This document shows positions 57,850-64,000 of a stretch of 64,000 nucleotides of DNA, piece by piece. Source of the DNA: Persicitalea sp038235275. GTDB lineage: Bacteria; Bacteroidota; Bacteroidia; Cytophagales; Spirosomataceae. Both the position numbers and the translations under genes were made by a program. Numbering within the stretch: position 1 is the first letter of the stretch; the number at the start of each line of letters is the position of its first letter. The notes beneath the pieces are model-generated. The model was not told where the DNA came from. It ran no database searches and saw nothing but the letters and a program-made list of their open reading frames with translations. The stretch covers positions 34,030-98,029 of the forward strand of contig JBBSUC010000017.1 of the NCBI GenBank assembly GCA_038235275.1. Direction: 5' to 3'.

Positions 57850-58590
57850 TCACTTTTTCTGGTAAACCAAAAAATGCTGTATCGGCAGAAAATCGCCCCG
57901 CTGAATCAACTTAAAGCCATTGGCGGCCATTTCCTTATTGGCCTGCGTTACGCTGAGCTTGTGCAGTTTTTTGATGGGGATGGTTGGATCCTCCGCCCGG
58001 TATTCCAGCAGTAGAATCTTGCCATCGGCTTTCAGTGCCTTTCGTAACGCTTGCAGCATTTCGTGCGGAAATTCCAGTTCGTGATACACGTCCACCATGA
58101 TCGCCAAATCCACCGAGTTGTCGGGCAGATTCGGCGATTGGGCGTCGCCTTTTACAACCTCCACATTCTTTAATCCCAGTTGCTGGGCTTTTTTTCGGAG
58201 AAACTGCACCGACTCGTCCTGCACATCCACGGCGTAAACCTTGCCCTGCGGTACCTTTGTTGCAATTCGGAAAGTGTAGTAACCCGTCCCGGCTCCGATG
58301 TCGGCCATCACGCTACTGGTCGTAATAGGCAATTTACTGATCGCCAGCGCGGTGTTCTCTTCCTCCTGCCGCTCGTCGCGTTCCAGCCAACTCGCCCCTC
58401 CGAAGCCCATGACGTGGGCGATTTCCCGGCCATAATAGGTTTTGCCGATACCGTCGTTGGTGGCGTTCATTTGGCCGTACACGCTGGTGTCGGCAGCGGT
58501 GTCGATGGTGTTTTTTTGTTGAGAAGAGGAGGTGGTGCAGCCCAAAAAAATGGGTAGCGCGAAGGCTAAAAATATTTGGTAAGGCTTCAT
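57850..58590 (-). CDS. Exported (lipoprotein) class I SAM-dependent methyltransferase
   Basis: ATG 58590 gives 246 aa. The N-terminus is a lipoprotein signal (MKPYQIFLAFALPIFLGC). A complete methyltransferase fold follows: motif I VMADIGAGTGYYTFRIA, the acidic end of strand 2 in YAVDVQDESVQF, motif II-like VVKGDAQSPNLPD, and LAIMVDVYHELEFP. SAM is not expected outside the cytoplasm, so the signal is odd. The variant of this family with N-terminal YGREIAHVMGFGGASWLER is recurrent in bacteria. The substrate is unknown. The gene lies 70 bp upstream of the response-regulator start, on the same strand. Confidence 0.85.
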   Translation of the reverse strand: MKPYQIFLAFALPIFLGCTTSSSQQKNTIDTAADTSVYGQMNATNDGIGKTYYGREIAHVMGFGGASWLERDERQEEENTALAISKLPITTSSVMADIGAGTGYYTFRIATKVPQGKVYAVDVQDESVQFLRKKAQQLGLKNVEVVKGDAQSPNLPDNSVDLAIMVDVYHELEFPHEMLQALRKALKADGKILLLEYRAEDPTIPIKKLHKLSVTQANKEMAANGFKLIQRGDFLPIQHFLVYQKK

Positions 58591-58767
58591 GGGGTTTCGG
58601 TATTTTTGTTTCGTTGATTCCATTTTTTTATTTTCTTTCCCAACTATTTGGGTGACATCGTTCTCTACCCTAAACCCGGCGAAAGAGAAATTGTGTTGAT
58701 TTTTTTGGAAAAAATCATTCCGGTGGCAAGCTTTCTTATCTTTACCTTTTTCTAAAAGACAGATAGA

Positions 58768-59751
58768 ATGAACAGCCTGCCAACATCCTTCAAAACCGCT
58801 ACCCTTACGCTGCTACTCACAACCGGATTTCTGGCAGCGTATGATTTTCGGCCAATTCCTGCTACCAACACCTACCTGACTATCCAATCGGCCGAGCCGG
58901 ATTCTCTGTGGCAGCCGCCCAACGTGGCTAATCTACCAAAAAATGCGCAGGGCGAACTGATCCTGTACGGCCGCGAACTGATTGCCCATACCGCGAATTA
59001 CCTCGGCCCCAAAGGCAGCGTGCGGCAAAATACCAACGGCATGAACTGCCAGAACTGCCATCTGGACGCCGGGACGAAGATCCTGGGCAACAACTACGCG
59101 GCGGTTTTCTCGACCTATCCCAAATACCGGACGCGGTCGGGCAGCGTGGAGTCGGTCGTGAAGCGCATTTCGGACTGTTTCGAGCGCAGCCTGAACGGCG
59201 TCGCGCCCGACAGCAACAGCCGCGAAATGCGGGCGATGGTGGCGTATATGCAGTGGCTGGGGCAGGACGTGCCGAAAGGCATAACGCCCAAAGGCACGGG
59301 TCTGGAAAAATTAGCTTTCCTCGATCGCGCCGCCAATCCTGAAAAAGGCAAAGTGATTTACCAGGCCAACTGCCAGGTCTGCCACGGTGGCAAGGGCGAA
59401 GGTTTGCCCACTCCCAACGGCCTGGCCTACGTTTATCCACCGCTTTGGGGCGAACACAGCTACAACGACGGCGCAGGGCTGTTCCGAATCGCGTCCTTTG
59501 CGGGCTACGTGAAGAACAATATGCCGCTGGGCGCGACCTACCAAAATCCCCAACTCACCAATGCCGAAGCCTGGGACCTGGCCGCCTTCGTCAATTCCCG
59601 CCCGCATCCGCACCGGGAGCAAACTGGCGACTGGAAGGATAACTCCCAAAAGCCCATCGACGCACCCTACGGCCCTTACGCCGACGGATTTTCGGAGCAG
59701 CAGCACAAGTTCGGGCCGTTCCAGCCGATCGCGGAGGCGCGGAAGAAATAA
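58768..59751 (+). CDS. Di-heme c-type cytochrome, TsdA-like
   Basis: The protein has 327 aa with an N-terminal signal or anchor (ATLTLLLTTGFLAAY). Two heme c sites: Cys94/Cys97/His98 (MNCQNCHLDAGT) and Cys202/Cys205/His206 (NCQVCHGGKGEG). Surrounding motifs, YPKYRTRSGSVESVVKRI, SDCFERSLNG and YMQWLGQDVPKG, match the TsdA/SoxA-like group, di-heme thiosulfate dehydrogenases or tetrathionate reductases. Other Sox genes are absent, so thiosulfate chemistry is a hypothesis. It is periplasmic. Confidence 0.85.
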   Translation: MNSLPTSFKTATLTLLLTTGFLAAYDFRPIPATNTYLTIQSAEPDSLWQPPNVANLPKNAQGELILYGRELIAHTANYLGPKGSVRQNTNGMNCQNCHLDAGTKILGNNYAAVFSTYPKYRTRSGSVESVVKRISDCFERSLNGVAPDSNSREMRAMVAYMQWLGQDVPKGITPKGTGLEKLAFLDRAANPEKGKVIYQANCQVCHGGKGEGLPTPNGLAYVYPPLWGEHSYNDGAGLFRIASFAGYVKNNMPLGATYQNPQLTNAEAWDLAAFVNSRPHPHREQTGDWKDNSQKPIDAPYGPYADGFSEQQHKFGPFQPIAEARKK

Positions 59752-59776
59752 GGATTTTTTTGTTGAGTCGCAGAAT

Positions 59777-61063
59777 CTACCGCGTCAGCCGATACATCAG
59801 CAACGCCGACCGCTGTATCAAAGCCGGATATTCCTTCAAATTGATCGTTTCGCCCGGCGCGTGGGCACCGCTGCCGGAGGCCCCAAGTCCGTCGAGACAG
59901 TCCACGTACTCGGCAATGTAAGAAATGTCTCCCGCGCCGCGCGAACCGGGGTCGCCCGCTTTGACGGGCCCCATACCCAAATCGAGACTTGCCTGGTTTA
60001 GCACGCCGAGTACTTTGACGTTGCCGGGCTTGGGTTCCATGCCGGGAATGCCGTCGCTGAACTCGATTTCGGCGGAGGTACCGGGTAAGTTCTTGGCCAC
60101 GATTTCCCGCATTTTGGCGCGGGCTTTCTCCTTTTGGTCTTCGGTCAAGAAACGCAGGTCACCCGTGACAATGGTTTTCTGGGCCACGATGTTGGTTTTA
60201 CCCACGCTTTCGCCCTTCGCGGTTTTAGGGTCGTAGTTCACTTCGGTGCCGCCCACCATCACGCCGGGGTTAAAGGTCAGATACTGCTCCGCGCTCAGCG
60301 TTTCGCGAAAATCGTTCAGGATGCGGGCCGCTTCGTAGATAGAACCGTAGCCCGCGTTTTTGCCGAAAACACCCGATGAATGGCCCGTCTTGCCGTGCGT
60401 GGTAAGTTCCCAGCCGCTTGCGCCGCGTCGGGCCGTGGCCGCAATGCCGAAGCTTTGGGCCGTTTCGTAGGCTAGGGCGACATCGCAGGTCTTGGCGCGG
60501 TCTATGTAGTCTTTACGGCTTACCGAAGTCGGCTTGCCCGAGCTTTCCTCGTCACCCGTGAAATAGACCGTGATCGACGTATTATCCAGCAGGCCATTGG
60601 TGTGCAGGGCTTTCAGCGCGGCCACGATCATCACATCGCCGCCCTTCATGTCGTTGGCTCCCTGTCCGGTGGCGGTGGAGTCATTGAGTTTGGTAAAGGG
60701 CGTGAAAGGCATGGATTTTTCAAAAACTGTGTCCAGGTGACCGATCAGGAAGAGTTTTTTACCTTGACTCCCTTTCCTTGTCGCCACAAAATGCCCGGCG
60801 CGGTTCAGGGAATCCGGTAACGCGACCCACTCGGTGACGAAGCCCATCGCGTCGAACTCTCGCTTGAAGACATCGCCCACGGCCCGTACGCCCGCCTGGT
60901 TGAGGGTGCCGCTGTTTATATTGACGACTTCTTTCAACAAATCCATCGTCTGCGGCATATCGGCCTTCACTTTGGCGATGATGTTGACCTCGGGGGCTTT
61001 GAGGTTTTGACCAAAAGAAGCAATGGAAACAAAAAGCAGCGAAAACAGGAGCAGGTTTTTCAT
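59777..61063 (-). CDS. M20-family metallopeptidase (glutamate carboxypeptidase type)
   Basis: ATG 61063 gives 428 aa with a signal peptide (LLLFSLLFVSIASFG). Di-zinc ligands are seen in FLIGHLDTVFE (His/Asp), GQGANDMKGGDV (bridging Asp) and TGDEESSGKP (Glu-Glu base). The dimerisation domain follows (RRGASGWELTTHGKTGHSSG). It is similar to carboxypeptidase G2 and acts in the periplasm. The next gene upstream is an S41 peptidase 65 bp away, the likely operon. Confidence 0.92.
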   Translation of the reverse strand: MKNLLLFSLLFVSIASFGQNLKAPEVNIIAKVKADMPQTMDLLKEVVNINSGTLNQAGVRAVGDVFKREFDAMGFVTEWVALPDSLNRAGHFVATRKGSQGKKLFLIGHLDTVFEKSMPFTPFTKLNDSTATGQGANDMKGGDVMIVAALKALHTNGLLDNTSITVYFTGDEESSGKPTSVSRKDYIDRAKTCDVALAYETAQSFGIAATARRGASGWELTTHGKTGHSSGVFGKNAGYGSIYEAARILNDFRETLSAEQYLTFNPGVMVGGTEVNYDPKTAKGESVGKTNIVAQKTIVTGDLRFLTEDQKEKARAKMREIVAKNLPGTSAEIEFSDGIPGMEPKPGNVKVLGVLNQASLDLGMGPVKAGDPGSRGAGDISYIAEYVDCLDGLGASGSGAHAPGETINLKEYPALIQRSALLMYRLTR

Positions 61064-61128
61064 GAAGATTGGGGACAAGGTGATTTTGTTTTTTTCAAAA
61101 ATAGAAAATAATTGGCAAGGCCGAGCCC

Positions 61129-62610
61129 TCACTTGCCTTGCCGAATAAGCGCTTTTACGTATTCCAGCCCATAGTCGCGGCCCGGCCTGACGATGTCCTC
61201 GTAGGTTCGGCTGATGGGCCGGTCGGGTTTGATTTCCGGGTCATCTACTGGCTTTACGTCGTGATACATCGTTTTGAGTGGTATCCTGATGCGTAGCCCT
61301 GAATTGGGAAGTGTAATCACTTTGAAGCGTGCCGCGAAGTCACCCCAGTAGGCTCCGCCGGGCGATTCGCCCACGATTTTGCCGATGCTCTGATCCCGCA
61401 GGTGCGACAGCACCGACACTGTGGCCGAAAAGGATGCGCCGTTGACCAAAAGATACAGATTGTTCCGGTAGCCATATTTCTTATCGGGTTTAAATCCTTT
61501 CTTCTTGGAAGTGTTGGTCCGCCATAGCCCGGTGGAATGATCGCGGTGGTGGGTGAGGAAAAACGCCACCGGACTGATAGGGTTGATCGGCGTCGTGATG
61601 TAAGGCAGCACGGCCCCCGGTTTGAGTGTCTCTTCCCGAAACACTGAAAAAGGTTGAGGCAGCAGGTAGGAGAGGAGGTACCCCGAGTTAGCCACCGACC
61701 CACCCCCGTTGCTGCGCAGGTCGATGACCAGGTTTTGGTAGTTCTTTTCTTTAATCTCGCGGAAGTTCTGCCGGAGTTTGCGTTTGAACTTTGCGTTAAA
61801 AAAATCGCCTTTTGGGAATTTAGAAAATGAACTCACGCGTAGCACCACGCCGTCGAGCGTGCTGTCGATTTGGGTCAGCGAGAGGTTTTTGTGACTCGCC
61901 AGGTCTTTGGGATACCGTTTTTTAAGGTACTCATTCACGGCCTTTTTTGTCTGATTGACCACGTACTTTTGCAGTGTATCGCCTGTGGCAACCGCCGCGC
62001 TATCGACGCGGACGTAACGGACCAGCAGCGAATCCCTTACGCCAAACCAGGTAGAGTAGTAGCTTGGAAGCGAATTGAGGGTTCGGAACAGCCGTCCCGT
62101 TGTAATGTCGGCATCGGCCCCGCCCCGAAAATTGTCAGCCAGCAACTGGTGAACCTCGGGTAGTGATTGGCCTTCAATGGCGAGCAACTCAGTTCCGCGC
62201 CACAGTGTGGAATCAGCTGATCCATTGAAAGCCACGTAGTACTTCCCACCTACTTCCCGCAGGACAAAAGGCAGGTAAGGTGTGTTTCTATCAGTTAATT
62301 TTTTGCGTTGGTAGAGGATCAGGTGTCCGTCTTTCTGGCTGTTGACAAGCGGAGCAATGCGTTTGAAAAAATCGCGATACGCCAACGAATCCGGTAGCCG
62401 CGCGAGCAGCGAATCACGGTAGTTTTCGTAGGCTTTTTGAGGACTGTAGTATCCTAAGCCTGGGTAGATTTTTTCTAAATTTTTATTCAAATAGGCCACG
62501 TCCTGTCGCATTTGCTGTCGACTGAGGGAAGGGGGCTGCTGCGCCTTCCGGCTACAGGCCATGCCGCAAGCCAGCAGCATAAAAAGGTACCCTCGGTATT
62601 TCAGACTCAT
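61129..62610 (-). CDS. S41-family peptidase lipoprotein
   Basis: The protein has 493 aa with a lipobox (LLACGMAC). The tail-specific-protease core includes NLVIDLRSNGGGSVANSGYL, the Ser nucleophile in VNGASFSATVSVL, and IGKIVGESPGGAYWGD. The N-terminal 200 residues are helical plus a reduced PDZ-like part (YVAFNGSADSTLWRGTELLA). It overlaps the DoxX gene by 4 bp and precedes the M20 peptidase: doxX, S41 and M20 form one operon. Confidence 0.92.
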   Translation of the reverse strand: MSLKYRGYLFMLLACGMACSRKAQQPPSLSRQQMRQDVAYLNKNLEKIYPGLGYYSPQKAYENYRDSLLARLPDSLAYRDFFKRIAPLVNSQKDGHLILYQRKKLTDRNTPYLPFVLREVGGKYYVAFNGSADSTLWRGTELLAIEGQSLPEVHQLLADNFRGGADADITTGRLFRTLNSLPSYYSTWFGVRDSLLVRYVRVDSAAVATGDTLQKYVVNQTKKAVNEYLKKRYPKDLASHKNLSLTQIDSTLDGVVLRVSSFSKFPKGDFFNAKFKRKLRQNFREIKEKNYQNLVIDLRSNGGGSVANSGYLLSYLLPQPFSVFREETLKPGAVLPYITTPINPISPVAFFLTHHRDHSTGLWRTNTSKKKGFKPDKKYGYRNNLYLLVNGASFSATVSVLSHLRDQSIGKIVGESPGGAYWGDFAARFKVITLPNSGLRIRIPLKTMYHDVKPVDDPEIKPDRPISRTYEDIVRPGRDYGLEYVKALIRQGK

Positions 62611-63041
62611 TGAAGGGGGGATCGTTTGTCTTTAAAGATGATCTGATCCAGCGAATGCTTCCCCGGCCCGACCAAAAACAGCGTCAGAAAGGGCAGCGCG
62701 TACAGTAGCGGCAATTCCTGCTTCGCCAGCGGATCACGGCTATGAATGACGAACAGCGCCACCAGCATCGTGAACAGCAGCGGAACAAGCACCGCGCGGG
62801 TGAAAAGTCCGAAAACGAGCAAAAGCGAACAGACAAACTCGGCAAAGATCGCCAGCAATAGCGAGGTTTCTTCCCCCAATCCAATTGGGTCGCCGAAAGC
62901 GCGGTCGCCGCTGACGTACTTTTGAAACTTAGGGTAGCCGTGCCCCACGATCATCATCAGGCCAATGCCGACTCGTAGGAATAGAACGCCCAGATTGGCG
63001 TTGGCGGAGAGAATGGTGGGTTTAAAGAAATTTCGGAGCAT
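62607..63041 (-). CDS. DoxX-family membrane protein
   Basis: The protein has 144 aa with four membrane helices. The family start is LGVLFLRVGIGLMMIVGHGY; SLLLAIFAEFVCSLLLVFGL and VPLLFTMLVALFVIHSRDP follow. Its function is loosely linked to quinol or redox stress. First gene of the doxX-S41-M20 set, divergent from the TonB receptor. Confidence 0.92.
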   Translation of the reverse strand: MLRNFFKPTILSANANLGVLFLRVGIGLMMIVGHGYPKFQKYVSGDRAFGDPIGLGEETSLLLAIFAEFVCSLLLVFGLFTRAVLVPLLFTMLVALFVIHSRDPLAKQELPLLYALPFLTLFLVGPGKHSLDQIIFKDKRSPLQ

Positions 63042-63162
63042 AGTGAGCTGTGGGGGAGGGATGAAAAAGTGATTTACCCGCCTCCAAACATAAGAAAATG
63101 ATCTTGTCTTAAAAAATTTAGATCAATCTAAAAAATATATTTTACTTTACCTTTTTATCAAA

Positions 63163-63170
63163 TACCTTTG
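63163..63170 (+). promoter_or_regulatory. Possible -7 element of the TonB receptor gene
   Basis: TACCTTTG fits TAnnTTTG, in an AT-rich 205-bp divergent region, about 77 bp before the ATG. Confidence 0.4.
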
Positions 63171-63246
63171 TATTGAAAAAGAAAACTAGATACCAAGAAC
63201 AGTCTTTTTAAGCTGCCAATAATTCGAGATCATTTACAATTCCATT

Positions 63247-64000
63247 ATGACACAAAACACTTTACTTACCACTGCCTTCCTTTTCCTGGCAGTTGCCGCC
63301 TATTCCCAAACCGGAAGTATTTCCGGTACCGTGCTTGATAAAAATTCTGCGGTGCCCTACGCTGCCGTTCAGGTAACAGGCACCAACCTTGGTGTCATCA
63401 CCGATTCTTTGGGAAGATTCACGCTGAACCTGGTGCCGGTCGGTCAACAAAATGTTGCAATCAGTACTATAGGCTACCAGCCGATCAATCAGAAAGTCAG
63501 CGTGAAAGCGGGCCAAACGACCAACGTGGACTTCACGTTGAAAGACGACAAGTTCAACCTCAACGAAGTGGTAATTACGGGAACCCGGACTTCAAAACGG
63601 CGGACGGACTCTCCGGTAATCGTCAACCTGATCAACAGTAAGCAACTTGATCAGGTCGTGGCGACCAACCTTTTGGAAGGTATCCGCTTTCAGCCCGGTC
63701 TTCGCGTGGAGAAAGACTGCCAGACCTGCAACTACTCGCAAATTCGGATGAACGGTTTGCAGGGCGGTTATTCACAAATTCTCATCAATGGTCGCGCCAT
63801 TTTTAGCCCGCTCACCGGTTTGTACGGTTTGGAGCAAATCCCGGTCAATATGATCGAACGCATCGAGGTGGTGCGAGGCGGTGTGTCGGCTTTGTACGGT
63901 TCCAGCGCCATCGGCGGCACGGTCAACGTCATCACCAAGGTGCCAACCAAAAACTCCTACAGCCTGACTAACACCTATCAGAGCATCGATGGTAAAGCAA
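63247..64000 (+). CDS. TonB-dependent receptor, 5' part only
   Basis: The visible 251 residues start with a signal peptide (LLTTAFLFLAVAAYSQ). A CarboxypepD-reg-like domain covers about 23-105 (TGSISGTVLDKNSAVPYAAV). The plug domain then begins with FNLNEVVITGTRTSKRRTDS and contains CQTCNYSQIRMNGLQGGYSQ and IERIEVVRGGVSALYGSSAI. The CxxC variant of the plug marks a particular Bacteroidota receptor subfamily. The barrel lies beyond the window, so the substrate is unknown. No SusD is visible. Confidence 0.94.
   Translation, partial: MTQNTLLTTAFLFLAVAAYSQTGSISGTVLDKNSAVPYAAVQVTGTNLGVITDSLGRFTLNLVPVGQQNVAISTIGYQPINQKVSVKAGQTTNVDFTLKDDKFNLNEVVITGTRTSKRRTDSPVIVNLINSKQLDQVVATNLLEGIRFQPGLRVEKDCQTCNYSQIRMNGLQGGYSQILINGRAIFSPLTGLYGLEQIPVNMIERIEVVRGGVSALYGSSAIGGTVNVITKVPTKNSYSLTNTYQSIDGKA

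Overview
The window reads as a stretch of a Bacteroidota chromosome, most likely order Cytophagales (a Spirosomaceae-like member is my guess; no rRNA is present to prove it). The reasons are the type IX secretion (T9SS) hardware, with a giant adhesin ending in a type-B (CHU_C) sorting domain and two PorP/SprF proteins; a TonB receptor with a carboxypeptidase-like N-terminal domain; A-rich leaders instead of strong Shine-Dalgarno sites; TAnnTTTG-type -7 promoter elements; many short lipoproteins; and PafA, DUF4136 and GH43 families. Coding density is high. I see no tRNA, rRNA, CRISPR array, transposase or integrase.

Layout. 1-3.4 kb: adenine deaminase (cut by the window edge) divergent from an SDR dehydrogenase plus FAH hydrolase pair, probably deoxy-sugar acid catabolism. 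3.4-9.9 kb: a decayed-looking EEP-family gene, a small NTF2-like exported protein, cmk, an FAD oxidoreductase and a large protein combining a dead peptidase domain, a beta-propeller and an outer-membrane barrel. 10-22 kb: the T9SS surface module, made of an approximately 2,980-residue adhesin with twelve cysteine-patterned tandem repeats, its PorP/SprF partner, the remains of an OmpA gene, and a second PorP/SprF. 22-27 kb: sucA-sucB of the 2-oxoglutarate dehydrogenase complex. 26.8-37.4 kb: housekeeping and envelope genes (lipoprotein, MscS channel, MazG-like, dtd, GH43, ssb, mgtE, pafA, NfeD/SPFH, acyl-CoA dehydrogenase). 37.6-40 kb: ugd-uxs, making UDP-xylose. 41-45 kb: pyrH-frr, a biotin carrier, an EamA transporter and dusB. 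45-52.5 kb: CPBP protease, then a probable sugar-oxidation locus (Gfo/Idh/MocA dehydrogenase, sugar isomerase/epimerase, ThuA-glucose dehydrogenase-cytochrome c fusion) interrupted by a small four-helix-bundle (S23/IVP) gene bracketed by repeats. 52.7-57 kb: secreted beta-propeller, a possible effector/immunity lipoprotein pair with a poly-C tract at the effector start, and another lipoprotein. 57-64 kb: orphan response regulator, exported methyltransferase, di-heme cytochrome, M20 and S41 peptidases, DoxX and the start of a TonB receptor.

The most interesting signals are: the OmpA-domain remnant inside the T9SS module (about 20.8-21.0 kb); the period-8 TCATTCNC repeats at four gene starts that also bracket the four-helix-bundle gene (47.36-47.92 kb); the C9 tract that puts an effector-like lipoprotein one base out of frame with its only nearby ATG (56.3 kb); and the EEP-family gene that has lost its ATG and several catalytic residues (3.5-4.25 kb).
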